This document shows, piece after piece, positions 1 to 9,289 of a stretch of DNA of 64,000 nt. The position numbers and the translations under genes are program-made. The notes under the pieces were generated by a model, which made no database searches, was not told the DNA's origin, and worked only from the letters and a program-made list of their open reading frames with translations. Source of the DNA: Lewinella sp038528965 (lineage in GTDB: Bacteria; Bacteroidota; Bacteroidia; Chitinophagales; Saprospiraceae); NCBI GenBank assembly GCA_038528965.1, contig JBCBEC010000009.1, forward strand, positions 1-64,000, written 5' to 3'. Each line of letters begins with the position of its first letter. The first letter of the stretch is position 1.

Positions 1-371
1 AGTTTAGTTAACTGATTCTTTCTCAACTTCAATTTAGCTATTCGACTTGGAACTCTTTTCAAACATAAGGGCTCACGGGGGATAGCTCGCAAAGCTCGCG
101 CTTGAGGTTCATTTCATTTATGGTTGAGGTTTATTACGCCTCCTTAGTATCCACGGGGGGCTAAGTCTAATTACGGTAGTAATTACCACCTTTGCACTAG
201 AGCCTTCGTTCTGGGCGAGATGTGAAGCATTGCTTAATCTCAATCTGCCGTTTGGTAAACTGATTTCATTTAAGACCGCACCGCTAAGCGCAAATAAATT
301 GGGCTTCTACTCGTATGTTGACGAATATAACGAGTTCTCTCCGCGAGCCCCGCGAGTCATTCCCGCGAACG

Positions 372-470
372 NNNNNNNNNNNNNNNNNNNNNNNNNNNNN
401 NNNNNNNNNNNNNNNNNNNNNNNNNNNNNNNNNNNNNNNNNNNNNNNNNNNNNNNNNNNNNNNNNNNNNN
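372..470. other. Assembly gap (99 Ns)
   Basis: A run of 99 undetermined bases falls inside the tandem repeat array. The true length is unknown, since gaps at tandem repeats commonly reflect collapsed or unresolved copies. Further 108-bp repeat copies may be missing here. Confidence 0.98.
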
Positions 471-838
471 GTCAGTGAGCTTACCCCGTGAGCCCCGCGA
501 ACTCTTCCGCGAACGTAGTGAGCTCCCCCACGAGCGTCAGCGAGTTCCTTCCGCGAGCCATGCGAGCCCCCCGCGAACGTCAGTGAGCTTACCCCGTGAG
601 CCCCGCGAACTCTTCCGCGAACGTAGTGAGCTCCCCCACGAGCGTCAGCGAGTTCCCTCCGCGAGCCATGCGAGCCCCCCGCGAACGTCAGTGAGCTTAC
701 CCCGTGAGCCCCGCGAATTCTTCCGCGAACGCTAGTGAGCTCCCCCCACGAGCGCCAGCGAGTTCTCTCCGCGAACGTAGTGAGCTTATACCGCGAGCAA
801 TAGCGAGCCTCCCCCGCGAACGTAGTGAGCTTCCCCCC
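471..838. repeat. 108-bp tandem repeat array built from GCGAACG/GTGAGC words
   Basis: Two near-identical 108-bp copies start at 471 and 579 with the same GTCAGTGAGC opening, and a third diverged copy starts at 687. Copies one and two differ at about one base (CCTTCC versus CCCTCC). Within each unit the shorter words GCGAAC, GTGAGC, ACGAGCG and GCGAGT alternate with C-rich spacers of 4-8 bases. The same word family reappears at 41976-42100, so it is a dispersed intergenic repeat rather than a coding repeat. Confidence 0.9.
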
Positions 839-857
839 AAAAGTTTTTCAGAACTAC

Positions 858-865
858 TATCTTTG
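858..865 (+). promoter_or_regulatory. Bacteroidota -7 promoter element TATCTTTG
   Basis: The element matches TAnnTTTG exactly and lies ~60 bases upstream of the porin ATG. No clear TTTG -33 element is seen at the usual spacing. Confidence 0.55.
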
Positions 866-925
866 CCGCTCTTCGCTCACTGTTAACGCAAAATGAACTG
901 CAGTGCAGCGCGTTAACTAACACAG

Positions 926-2899
926 ATGACTGTTGATAAGCCAAAAATGTTCGCCTTTCGCCAACTGCTAATCCTGCTTTTGGTCGTACAGCTAGGAACC
1001 CTGTGGGGCCAGCGGCCATCGTCCACTTTCCCGGGCGGAGCTAGTGGTAATCGTGGGGCAGGACAACAAGGGAGTAGGGAGCAGCGGGAGGTGATGCCAG
1101 ACACCTTTGGAATTTTCCTCTTTCAAGTGGATAATCCAAACGAAGAACGGGCTTACAACGATTCCCTGTTGACGAATTTTCACCAGTACGATCCTACCCG
1201 TCTTCTGCCCAATGATTACGCCCATCTTGGGGTGGTAGGATCCGCGCACCAGCCATTGGTTTACGAAGGGCAAGATCGCGGGGGCTTCTCCCTTGGGTGG
1301 CACCAATATGACCTGTACTACACAGATGGGCGGAGCATGCCCTACTATCGCTTGGAACGACCTTATACCGACCTGTTTTTTACGCAAGGAGGTGAGCAAC
1401 GCGATAATATAGTCTCTGCCAAGTTCAGCCGTAATTTTGCCAATGGGCTCAACTATGCCCTGGATTATCGAGCCATTACACAAGAGGCGCAGGATATCCA
1501 ATATCCTAACCAACGCAATCAGACGCGTGCCTTGGCCAATGGCCTTTGGTACCATAGTAATAATGGTCGCTATGATGGCTTTCTCAGCTATTCGGCCAAT
1601 ACGACCAATACGGAGGATAACGGTGGCGTAATCACCTTGCCAGAATCAGGGGATGAATTCACTACACCAACTTCTGCTACAGTATTCTTGGATGATGGCC
1701 AAAGTCGTCATGCACTGCGTGAAATCATGTACACCCAGTACTACCGCTTTGGCGGAACCATCGATACCACCGGGCGAGCTCGGCGAGCCTTTACGCTCTC
1801 GCATCAGCTCGATTACGATCGTAATATTTACCGCTTTGGTGACGATTACACTACTGCGGACGATAGCTTCTACCAAGTGTACCCCGAACTGCTGGTCGAC
1901 TTACGTGGCGCGCGGTATTTCATCGAACAGCGCTCCGTTGAGAACAGCTTTCGTTTGAGCACTTTCCGCCTGACTAGTGGCAACCGTACAGAAGAACGCC
2001 AGCAAAAAGACTTGGTAGAAGTAGGGCTTACCCATCGCTACAACGATATCTTTCAGGAACCTGTTGATACCGTCATCAACAATCTAATGCTAACCGGAAA
2101 GATTGGCCTGCGGCCGGGAGAACGCCTGCGACTACAACTGGATGGGCTCTTGGGATTATGGGATCAGGCCGGCGACTACCGGATAAAAGGCCAGTTAGAC
2201 GTTGACCTTGGTAAAGCGGGCGTGTTGCGTTTAAACCTCCGCAACCAACTGTATACACCAACACTACTGCAGTCGAGATTTCTCCTAACCCAACAGGAAC
2301 TATACCGAAGGAATTTTGCCAAGACCCTGGAGACCAACTTTGGGGCCACCTACCGGCTGGAACAAATTGGTTTGGAGCTAGGAGGACATTATCACCTGAT
2401 TGATAATTTCATCTACTTTGACGAAACGGGCTTACCTACTCAGGCGGTACCTGCCTTAAGTATCGTGCAGTTCAGCGCCCAGAAGGACTTTCGATTTGGT
2501 AGCTTCAGCTTGCGCAACCGTGTGGTGCTCCAGCAAACGGACGAAGATTTACTGCGCCTACCTCAGCTTTTCGGAAAGCATAGTTTGGTTTATAACGGTT
2601 TGTGGTTTAAGGTGCTCAATGTGCAAATGGGAGCGGACTTGCGCTATACGTCTGCTTATCAACCAGACTATTACAATCCAATTGTCGCGCAATTTCATCA
2701 GCAGAATATCCAAGAACTAGATTTCTTCCCAACGGTTGATACCTATTTCAGTATGCGAGTATCTCGCTTTCGAGCCTTCATTAAGCTCGAAAACATGAAC
2801 ACTTTTTGGGCGCCGGATGAGCGGTTCTACACTGCTGCACTCTACCCTTGGCCCGAGTCGTCTGTACGCTTTGGTGTAAGTTGGCGGATGCTGGACTAA
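926..2899 (+). CDS. Putative outer-membrane porin (Porin_10-like beta-barrel)
   Basis: Predicted outer-membrane beta-barrel. The protein is 657 residues from the first ATG, or 650 from the ATG at 947, which would place the hydrophobic signal peptide (MFAFRQLLILLLVV, ending near GQ) directly at the N-terminus and is the more natural start. The mature part is rich in alternating aromatic/polar strands with frequent Tyr, Arg and Asp, few Cys, and ends in a short barrel-like strand (VRFGVSWRML). Length, an early Q/G/R-rich linker and strand pattern fit the uncharacterised Bacteroidota 'putative porin' family (Porin_10). Substrate is unknown. A -7 promoter lies at 858; the next gene starts 124 bases downstream on the same strand. 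Confidence 0.75.
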   Translation: MTVDKPKMFAFRQLLILLLVVQLGTLWGQRPSSTFPGGASGNRGAGQQGSREQREVMPDTFGIFLFQVDNPNEERAYNDSLLTNFHQYDPTRLLPNDYAHLGVVGSAHQPLVYEGQDRGGFSLGWHQYDLYYTDGRSMPYYRLERPYTDLFFTQGGEQRDNIVSAKFSRNFANGLNYALDYRAITQEAQDIQYPNQRNQTRALANGLWYHSNNGRYDGFLSYSANTTNTEDNGGVITLPESGDEFTTPTSATVFLDDGQSRHALREIMYTQYYRFGGTIDTTGRARRAFTLSHQLDYDRNIYRFGDDYTTADDSFYQVYPELLVDLRGARYFIEQRSVENSFRLSTFRLTSGNRTEERQQKDLVEVGLTHRYNDIFQEPVDTVINNLMLTGKIGLRPGERLRLQLDGLLGLWDQAGDYRIKGQLDVDLGKAGVLRLNLRNQLYTPTLLQSRFLLTQQELYRRNFAKTLETNFGATYRLEQIGLELGGHYHLIDNFIYFDETGLPTQAVPALSIVQFSAQKDFRFGSFSLRNRVVLQQTDEDLLRLPQLFGKHSLVYNGLWFKVLNVQMGADLRYTSAYQPDYYNPIVAQFHQQNIQELDFFPTVDTYFSMRVSRFRAFIKLENMNTFWAPDERFYTAALYPWPESSVRFGVSWRMLD

Positions 2900-3022
2900 T
2901 GTGAGCTTTGCCTTATTCGTTTTCGCAAGCTATTTCTAGAGGTAGGTAAAGGACGAGATCCTGTTAGCTTGATGCTTATAAAGCCTTATCTTACCCGAAA
3001 TTACAATCACTAAGTTGCTCCT

Positions 3023-5710
3023 ATGCGTCTCCATTTCGGGCTATCGCTACAAGATGGATTTCTACCTCTTCCTGATTCTACGCTCATCGGCGAGGCCTAT
3101 TTGGGTCCACGACAGTTGATGCAATACCTGGAGCAGCAACTTGGGCTTTCGGTACCCGAAGAAGATGTTGCGCATTTGCGTATTGAGCAGTATCGCCAGG
3201 CGCTTAAGTCCTACTTAGAAAAACATCCAGATAGCTTCTACTCCGCTTCCTTCATGGCCGATGATCTCGGAACAGCTACTGCACTGCTCCAGCGCCGTGA
3301 TGAGTTGCTGCTGGCCGGGTGGAATTTCTCTACACAAGCAATTGAAGCTCCCCGGCTTGTAGTCCTGGCAGCGATTGAGGCAGCGGTCCATTTGTTTCCC
3401 GGTCAGTCCGACCGAATAGTTGCCATTTTGGAGCAGGCGGACCGTATTCCACACTTTGTGGAAGAGCTGCACTTGTGTGATTTGGAGTCGCTTTACCCCA
3501 TTGTCTGGCAGCGATTATTCCACTTGTTGAGAGTGGAAGGACTGCCAATCAAGACTACATCCGCAAGTACGAGTGCCGATCCAGAATCAGATTTAGGCCG
3601 GTGGCAGGCTTTTCTGAGTGGTGCTGCCAAAGAGAAACCCACATTGCGGGGCGATGGCAGTTTACTCTTGATTCGCTCCTTTCGGGAAACGCACTTGGCC
3701 GCCTACCTGGCACAATTGCTACGATTAAATGAGGCTTACCGTCCTGCGGTATTGTTGCCAAAAGCCAATCGAACTTTCGATAATGCCTTGACGCTAGAAG
3801 GCTTACCTAGTCTGGGCGTTCCAGCAGCCTCTTTGGCCCGGCCCAGTTTACAAGTATTAAAGCTAGCACCTGCCTTTCTTTGGGAGCCGCTTGATTTGTA
3901 CAAGATCATGGAGTTTGTTTCCCTGGCAGTGGTACCCTTGGAAGAAGGCTTGGCCCGGCGAATTGCTACCTTCTTAGCAGAAACACCTGGTTTATTTTCC
4001 GGTCGCTGGCACGGGATGATTCGGACCTATTTTGAAGAAGAACTACCGCAACGCTTCAATGGAAAACGGAAGCTCAATGTGGATGAGGTGCGCCGGGAAT
4101 ATGAATTTTGGTTCAACCGCAAGCGTGTGGACAGCCGCACGGAAAAGGTGGCAAAATCGGAAATCCGTACCATTTATGCGCACTTACACGAGTGGGCATC
4201 GGGATTGGGTAGAGAAGGAGAAGCAGCTAGCCTACTTGTATTAGCGGCCCAGGCCCGCCGGATAGTGGAACTTCTGGATGCCTTGACAGAAGAAGAGTTG
4301 AGTTACCTGGAGCTAGAGCGAATTGTAAGAACGATCTACGAACCAGCACCTTTGCAATACCAGCCAGCGCAAGCTGGGCATTTAGCCTACGTTCATCAGC
4401 CTGGGGCCATCATCGGCCCTGTTCCCAGTTTGCTGTGGTGGGACTTCTTTGAGCAAGAACCGAATTACTTCTTCTCCCATTGGTACCCACAGGAAAGGAA
4501 AGCCCTGGCTGCGATAGGCATTGAACTCGAAAGCCCAGATCAACAAAATGATCGACTGTTGCATCAGCGGAAGCGGCCGGTTTTGCAAACCAAAAATCGA
4601 TTAATCCTTTGCCAGCCAGATTTTACGGAAGGACAAGCCGTACAAGCGCACCCCTTGCTCGGAGATTTAATGGCTGCCTTCGGCGAAGACTTGGCGGCGA
4701 TCAGTTTACATATTGACAAGGACGAGTTTGGTAAGGCCTGGGATGCCCCCTTTGCCCTGCCGGTTTTTGGTGAGGTACAACCCATGCCCTTAGCTTCGCC
4801 CCAACCTATTGTCAATGTACCGCGAGCCTTGACGGCCAGAGAAAAGGAGACACCCACCAGCCTGGAGAGCTTGTTGTATTACCCTTATCAATGGGTGTTT
4901 CGCTATCATATTAAACTTCGGCAGTTGAATATCCTAAGTGTTATCCAGGATAACCGGTTGTTGGGAAATTTGGCCCACCGACTCCTGGAGCAACTGCTTC
5001 AAGCCTACGAGCCCTCCTGGACCAAGGCGACCGTAGACGGATGGGTAGCCACAGAGATGCCAAAATTGCTGCAACGCGAGGGGGCCACGCTACTCCTGTA
5101 CGGCCGAGAGCCAGAACGGATTGCTTTTATCAAACAAATGAAATACGCAGCCTGGAGCTTGTTGACTTTACTGCAGAAAAACGACTGGGAGGTGTCAGCC
5201 ACCGAATACGAATTAGAAGGTTCAGTGGGGCCTCTGGCCCTGAAGGGGCGAGCGGATTTAGTACTTGAACGCGGCTCGGAACGTGCTGTAGTAGATTTAA
5301 AGTGGCGAGGTATTTCCCGATACTCTAATCTCTTGAGCAGTGGTGAAGATATCCAGTTGGCACTCTATTCCCAGCTTTTGGCTAGTGAGCAGAATTTTGC
5401 TCATACCGCCTACTTTATCATTGAAAAAGCGCGCCTGCTGGTGCGCAATACACAGGCCTTTACCGATGTGCAGAGTGTGCAAGACGAAGTGGACCATCGT
5501 GAAGTCTACCAAATTCTCTTGGACCGTTTGCTCAAAACCTACGAGTGGCGTTTGCAGCAACTTCAGTCCGGTGAAGTAGAAATCCGTTGTGAACAAACGC
5601 AGCTGGATCTGGAAGATCGCTATGGTGAGTTACTCCTTGATGTTCTGGAAATGAAAACCGGCAACGCACCTTTCGACGATTACGATGCGCTGATTGGATT
5701 GGTAAAGTAG
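3023..5710 (+). CDS. AddB-like PD-(D/E)XK nuclease family protein
   Basis: 895 residues, similar in length and layout to Bacteroidota AddB-like proteins. A degenerate helicase-like N-terminal half (opening with a GPRQLMQYLEQQLGL-type segment) precedes a C-terminal RecB-family nuclease domain. The nuclease core is visible: D745 in GRADLV, D758-L-K760 as the (D/E)XK motif, then QLALYSQLL, matching the RecB QxxxY motif. The N-terminal Walker A is absent, as in AddB. The iron-sulfur cysteines of Firmicutes AddB are not apparent. Such proteins process double-strand DNA ends with an AddA/UvrD-type helicase, but no helicase gene is adjacent. Start ATG follows a 120-base gap after the porin. A strong terminator follows at 5765. 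Confidence 0.8.
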   Translation: MRLHFGLSLQDGFLPLPDSTLIGEAYLGPRQLMQYLEQQLGLSVPEEDVAHLRIEQYRQALKSYLEKHPDSFYSASFMADDLGTATALLQRRDELLLAGWNFSTQAIEAPRLVVLAAIEAAVHLFPGQSDRIVAILEQADRIPHFVEELHLCDLESLYPIVWQRLFHLLRVEGLPIKTTSASTSADPESDLGRWQAFLSGAAKEKPTLRGDGSLLLIRSFRETHLAAYLAQLLRLNEAYRPAVLLPKANRTFDNALTLEGLPSLGVPAASLARPSLQVLKLAPAFLWEPLDLYKIMEFVSLAVVPLEEGLARRIATFLAETPGLFSGRWHGMIRTYFEEELPQRFNGKRKLNVDEVRREYEFWFNRKRVDSRTEKVAKSEIRTIYAHLHEWASGLGREGEAASLLVLAAQARRIVELLDALTEEELSYLELERIVRTIYEPAPLQYQPAQAGHLAYVHQPGAIIGPVPSLLWWDFFEQEPNYFFSHWYPQERKALAAIGIELESPDQQNDRLLHQRKRPVLQTKNRLILCQPDFTEGQAVQAHPLLGDLMAAFGEDLAAISLHIDKDEFGKAWDAPFALPVFGEVQPMPLASPQPIVNVPRALTAREKETPTSLESLLYYPYQWVFRYHIKLRQLNILSVIQDNRLLGNLAHRLLEQLLQAYEPSWTKATVDGWVATEMPKLLQREGATLLLYGREPERIAFIKQMKYAAWSLLTLLQKNDWEVSATEYELEGSVGPLALKGRADLVLERGSERAVVDLKWRGISRYSNLLSSGEDIQLALYSQLLASEQNFAHTAYFIIEKARLLVRNTQAFTDVQSVQDEVDHREVYQILLDRLLKTYEWRLQQLQSGEVEIRCEQTQLDLEDRYGELLLDVLEMKTGNAPFDDYDALIGLVK

Positions 5711-5764
5711 GAGAGGAGTTTCAAAACTGTCGCTTATCCTACGCTTATGGCCGTTGTGGCCGCG

Positions 5765-5808
5765 AATTCTCACTACGCGAAACGAGCAGTAGTGAGAATT
5801 TTTGTTTG
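5765..5808 (+). terminator. Rho-independent terminator after the nuclease gene
   Basis: Perfect 12-bp stem AATTCTCACTAC / GTAGTGAGAATT with a 12-base loop, followed by TTTGTTTG. It lies 55 bases after the nuclease stop codon. Confidence 0.85.
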
Positions 5809-6087
5809 TACAGACGATTGATTTTTAATGGTTTAGGCTTTTGCCGTCAATGCTTGCAAAGGCTTGTTGCACGGAGTTCACAGAAAGATCACGTTACTGC
5901 TTTCTTTCTGTGACCGTTTTGTGATTTGGTGCCCCTAGGTTTGCTCATGTAAACAGAACGACAACCAACTAAAACTTACTGTAAAGCTGATTTTACTGTT
6001 AGCCGGCCGGCAACTATTTATCCTTTTACAGTTACTCCAAATTTCTCAAAACGAACGGGTGCATCGCGCCCCAAAAACCAACTGAAA
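5809..6087. other. Intergenic stretch with a second hairpin
   Basis: AT-rich intergenic DNA. A 10-bp inverted repeat (TCACAGAAAG at 5878-5887, CTTTCTGTGA at 5904-5913) is followed by CCGTTTTGTG and could be a weak terminator or a regulator site upstream of the lipoprotein gene. No promoter match was convincing. Confidence 0.5.
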
Positions 6088-7458
6088 ATGAAAACCTTAA
6101 AGCAATTTCTGCAACCCCTTACTTTTATTGCCTTAGTATTACTACTTAGTGCTTGTAATGATGATGAACCTACTGTTGGCGAGCCAGATAAATCCTTTGT
6201 GGGTGCCGTATACGCAATGACCAACGGCAATGGCCAGATTGACGGTAATGTACAGGCCGAAAATCGAATTGTTGTCTTTGGTCGAAATGCTGATGGAACG
6301 CTGGAGCGCATTACCCGAGTATCTACTGGTGGTCAGGGCGGCGACTTCGATGGTGGTGAAGGATTAGACCCACTTATTAGCGCCTACGCTTTGACTAAAA
6401 CGAATGATAACGAATTCCTACTAGCGGTAAATGCCGGTAGCAATACTTTGACTTCTTTCCGCATTGAAGACGACTTTAACTTAGCCGTTTCCGCTATCGA
6501 ACCTACTAATGGCATAGGTCCTAACAGTATTGCCTACACACCAAGTGCCGTCGATGGTCGTAACGGTTTGGTGTACGTGGCCAATATTGCCCGTCCCGAA
6601 TTTGCGGGTACGGGTGAGCCAGAGCAGCAGGGTAGTATCATGGGCTACTGGTTACAAGATGATGGTACCTTGACCCCTATTGCTGGTTCACTACGTGACT
6701 TGGCCAACCGCCCTTCTGCCGTACAATTTTCACCAAATGGCGATTATCTGGTAGTTGCATCGATTAACGCTGGATCTTCCGCTTTAGCCAGTAACGACGA
6801 GAACGAGATCGTGGTCTACGCAGTCAACGCCGATGGCTCTCTGAGTGCTCAGCCTACTGCCGGTGCCACCTCTACTTTGAGAGATAACAACGAGGATCGC
6901 AACTTGCCATCCGCTATTGGTTTCCAGATTGTCGGCGATAATTATGTAGTAGTGACGGAAGCACGTGAATTTCAGCCCAATGGTGCACCACCGGCCTTTC
7001 CTGCTCTACAGGATGGTTCCGTATCTACCTGGCAGATTACCCCTGGTGGCAATTTGCAAGCTATTAGCCTTGACGTGCGTGCCGGCATTAATAACACGGG
7101 TCGGACCGCCTGTTGGCTTGACTTTAGTGCGGATGGAAGCACCTTCTTTGTTTCCAATGCTATTGAGGCAGGCTTGGCATCCTTCAGCTTTGATAACGGA
7201 CGGGTAGAGTTACTGGACCAAGTGGCGGCGCAGGGTGTTGGTGCAACCGGCAATACGACTGATCCACAGGCTGCTTTTGGTACCACCGAAGGGTGGATTG
7301 ACCTTTGGATTTCCGATGATGGCAACTATCTATACCAATTACACGGCTTGGGTGGTAAGATTGGAATCTACCGCATCGAAGGTGATAAACTCAACTTTGT
7401 CGATAACGTAGTGGGAGAATTACCGCAGACGAATGTACAAGGAATCGTCGCTATCTAG
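6088..7458 (+). CDS. Lipoprotein with beta-propeller (lactonase-like) fold
   Basis: 456 residues. The N-terminus carries a lipoprotein signal peptide with lipobox LLSAC, placing the acylated Cys at about residue 23, followed by acidic residues (NDDEP), so membrane attachment is expected. The body shows repeated blade-like segments such as RPSAVQFSPNGDYLVVAS, WLDFSADGSTFFVSN and WISDDGNYLYQLHG, each with the SxDG/SPNG turn seen in 6-phosphogluconolactonase-like seven-bladed propellers. Sugar-lactonase activity cannot be concluded; many propellers of this type only bind ligands or proteins. It is a single-gene unit bounded by terminators on both sides. Confidence 0.75.
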   Translation: MKTLKQFLQPLTFIALVLLLSACNDDEPTVGEPDKSFVGAVYAMTNGNGQIDGNVQAENRIVVFGRNADGTLERITRVSTGGQGGDFDGGEGLDPLISAYALTKTNDNEFLLAVNAGSNTLTSFRIEDDFNLAVSAIEPTNGIGPNSIAYTPSAVDGRNGLVYVANIARPEFAGTGEPEQQGSIMGYWLQDDGTLTPIAGSLRDLANRPSAVQFSPNGDYLVVASINAGSSALASNDENEIVVYAVNADGSLSAQPTAGATSTLRDNNEDRNLPSAIGFQIVGDNYVVVTEAREFQPNGAPPAFPALQDGSVSTWQITPGGNLQAISLDVRAGINNTGRTACWLDFSADGSTFFVSNAIEAGLASFSFDNGRVELLDQVAAQGVGATGNTTDPQAAFGTTEGWIDLWISDDGNYLYQLHGLGGKIGIYRIEGDKLNFVDNVVGELPQTNVQGIVAI

Positions 7459-7503
7459 CGAGCGGTCTCTGCTGAATAAACTTGATGGATTCTTGGAAAG
7501 CGA

Positions 7504-7543
7504 AAGTGGGCGCACATCACGGTGTACGCCCACTTCTTTTATT
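7504..7543 (+). terminator. Terminator after the propeller lipoprotein
   Basis: Stem AAGTGGGCG (7504-7512) / CGCCCACTT (7527-7535) with a 14-base loop, followed by CTTTTATT. Confidence 0.85.
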
Positions 7544-7597
7544 GAGTGTTGGATGTTACTAATGTTCATCATGGATATTCGTGGAAAATAACGCTAA

Positions 7598-7630
7598 ACA
7601 AAAAGGCAACTGGTATTACCAACTGCCTGG
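7598..7630 (-). terminator. Terminator for the minus-strand zinc-ribbon gene
   Basis: Read on the minus strand, an interrupted hairpin (GGCA..TGGT / ACCA..TGCC, loop of three bases, two internal mismatches) is followed by TTTTTGTTTAG. It sits ~40 bases beyond the stop codon of the 7667-7966 gene. Confidence 0.65.
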
Positions 7631-7666
7631 ACTAGAGCCCTGACAGTAGCTTTTTAAGTCAACTAT

Positions 7667-7966
7667 TCAGTGGCCACGGCTTCCCCGCCGTTCTTTTTCT
7701 TTATCTATCGAAGTATTCAAAGATTCTAGTTCGTGTAGCAACCAGTGGTTTAAATCTCCGTACCATTCCATGTAGTGAGATCGTTCCCCACATCCACCAG
7801 CATCTTTGGGACATTCAATTTTTTCCCAATCATGTAAGCATTGCGGGCAGCGCCCACCAGTACTAATAGCATCCCAATGGTGCTGGCATAAGCACTGCCA
7901 ATGGGCTTTGTTGTCGTGTTGCCACCCGCACTTAGGGCAGCACACCTCGTGGTCAATATTTTTCAT
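7667..7966 (-). CDS. Small zinc-ribbon protein, function unknown
   Basis: 99 residues with at least three paired-Cys clusters: CPKC near residue 10, CLC and the adjacent HH near 25-30, CPQC near 40, and further Cys in IECPKDAGGCGE. The pattern suggests two or more small zinc-ribbon modules, common in nucleic-acid or protein-binding adaptors. The tail (SLNTSIDKEKERRGSRGH) is charged and probably helical. It is transcribed alone on the minus strand and has its own terminator. I do not recognise a named family. The composition is unlike a random frame: Cys and Trp are regularly spaced and the start is ATG. Confidence 0.65.
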   Translation of the reverse strand: MKNIDHEVCCPKCGWQHDNKAHWQCLCQHHWDAISTGGRCPQCLHDWEKIECPKDAGGCGERSHYMEWYGDLNHWLLHELESLNTSIDKEKERRGSRGH

Positions 7967-8215
7967 GCGATTTTCATTAACGCAAAAAAATTACCGTCTA
8001 TTCTCGTCTTTTTTTAAGCCGCGGGAGAGTTCGGGTGATCCCCTTGCAGCTTAAACGAGAACAGGGTAACCTTCTGCTCTTTTATAGTTGTTTCTGTAAT
8101 GTTTGGGTACTAAGTTGCTATTAGTATGCTACTAGCCTTACGGTTCTTACTAATGTTTGGTACGGAAGAGTAGAAAAATAGTTCCAAAAAAGGCCAAAAG
8201 AATTGTGCGGGAAAT

Positions 8216-8719
8216 CTAGGCAGGAGTAGACTCTGTCACGGGGGCAAGGCGTACCTGATCACCAGTGCGGATCGTCCCTCCCTCCAGCACGCGGGCACAG
8301 ATACCTCCGTGGCCACGCATGGCATTGTAGCCACCAGGGCCGAAATTATCCTCCATTCTGGAGCATGGTTCGCATGGCCCTGTCATTTCCAAAAGCGTTT
8401 CACCAATGTAAAACTGGCGTCCCTTGAAAGCCAAAAGATTAATGCCGCTGACCACTAGATTACGTCGTGTCAATAGCGGATCAATTTCGGGAGTGTCCAG
8501 CATTTGCGCTACGCCCTTGAGGTGTTCCTCTTGGATGAGCGTCACCTGTCTTTTGCCGCTTGTACCGCTGTAGTGATCACCAATAATTCCTTCTTCTGGA
8601 TTGAGTTGTACTTCTGCCTGATAGACCAAGGGCTCTCGCTTGATGGGGCGGATGGCAATAGATACTAAGGTGCCTGTTTGGGGAAGGGTGTCAATAATGG
8701 TACGCAGCTTGGATTTCAT
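8216..8719 (-). CDS. MOSC domain-containing protein
   Basis: 167 residues forming one MOSC domain. Family features visible are the GIIGDHYSGTSGKRQVTLIQ segment, the RRNLVVSGINL segment, the Cys-containing PCEPCSRM motif and the terminal MRGHGGICARVLEGGTI. MOSC proteins relate to molybdenum-cofactor sulfurases and to amidoxime-reducing and YiiM-type enzymes and use a conserved Cys for Mo or sulfur transfer. The stand-alone form here lacks other domains. It is of interest because the genome also carries a molybdenum-dependent CO dehydrogenase at 33543-43197, but the loci are 25 kb apart and no functional link can be shown. Confidence 0.85.
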   Translation of the reverse strand: MKSKLRTIIDTLPQTGTLVSIAIRPIKREPLVYQAEVQLNPEEGIIGDHYSGTSGKRQVTLIQEEHLKGVAQMLDTPEIDPLLTRRNLVVSGINLLAFKGRQFYIGETLLEMTGPCEPCSRMEDNFGPGGYNAMRGHGGICARVLEGGTIRTGDQVRLAPVTESTPA

Positions 8720-8854
8720 TGGAGTGGAATTGTATAGTTGCTGCGTAAATTAGGCAGGCTTAAGCAAAATAGCAATGCCCTTGACAATCAAAAATGATAA
8801 TGTCGATTATGATTAAAATTTCGGTTCAAACTATTTCTCCATTGCTATTGTGAT

Positions 8855-9289
8855 TTACAACGGATGCAAGGCAGCGTAGTAAATCAAATACCAATTATCA
8901 CCGCTCAGTCTTGAAAAGCGGCGTTCCATACCATATTGCCCGTTGCGGTGATCAATACGTTCAATGACAAAATCATCACCTAACCAGGTAAATTGGGAGC
9001 TAAATCCCGTAGTAGCCTCGTCAAATAAGTGGTGCATGCGCCAGTCGGCACGTTCCCAACGGAACCCGGCATGATGGTCTGTTGGATTAGAAGAAACACC
9101 CTGCAATGGAAATTGGATATGCTCAATCTGGTAAAGGCTATCGCTATGGAAGTCGGCGTAAAAGTTTTTAAACTCTTGCTTGATGTCCACGCCCTCAATA
9201 GCAGAACCGGCGTCACTGCCAGCGGGCTGGCAGGCCGCTAACAACAGGGCTATCCCTATCAATCCTAACCATTGCATACTCCTTATCAT
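8855..9289 (-). CDS. Small lipoprotein of unknown function (possibly DUF4348-like)
   Basis: 144 residues from the ATG at 9289. That start overlaps the hemD stop as TAATG, suggesting translational coupling, and places the signal peptide MIRSMQWLGLIGIALLLAAC with its lipobox at the N-terminus; longer upstream starts would bury it. The mature domain contains FYADFHSDSLYQIEHIQFPLQG, resembling the DUF4348 family of Bacteroidota lipoproteins, an assignment from memory of the motif and therefore tentative. Function is unknown. It lies last in the hemC-NYN-hemD transcription unit. Confidence 0.7.
   Translation of the reverse strand: MIRSMQWLGLIGIALLLAACQPAGSDAGSAIEGVDIKQEFKNFYADFHSDSLYQIEHIQFPLQGVSSNPTDHHAGFRWERADWRMHHLFDEATTGFSSQFTWLGDDFVIERIDHRNGQYGMERRFSRLSGDNWYLIYYAALHPL

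Larger units (their letters stand above)
1..925. other. Intergenic region with repeats and assembly gap
   Basis: No credible gene is visible. The first ~320 bases are unremarkable apart from short GCTCGC-type words near 85-112 and the word ACGGGGGGCTAAGTC near 151, which recurs near 39548. From ~330 the sequence becomes a dense array of RYGARC-type words, detailed separately. The reading frames crossing the array are repeat translations (a 108-bp unit is divisible by three) and lack protein-like features. A promoter element for the porin gene lies at the right-hand end. Confidence 0.75.

Noticed and set aside
230..478. Short frame running into the N gap
   Set aside because: It translates repeat words and unknown bases and has no recognisable protein features.
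471..735. Open frame through the 108-bp tandem repeats as a repeat protein
   Set aside because: The 108-bp period is a multiple of three, so any frame stays open; the same words occur in a clearly intergenic block at 41976-42100, and no promoter or start context supports translation.
471..838. CRISPR array
   Set aside because: Repeats are long, head-to-tail and lack unique spacers; no cas genes are in the window.
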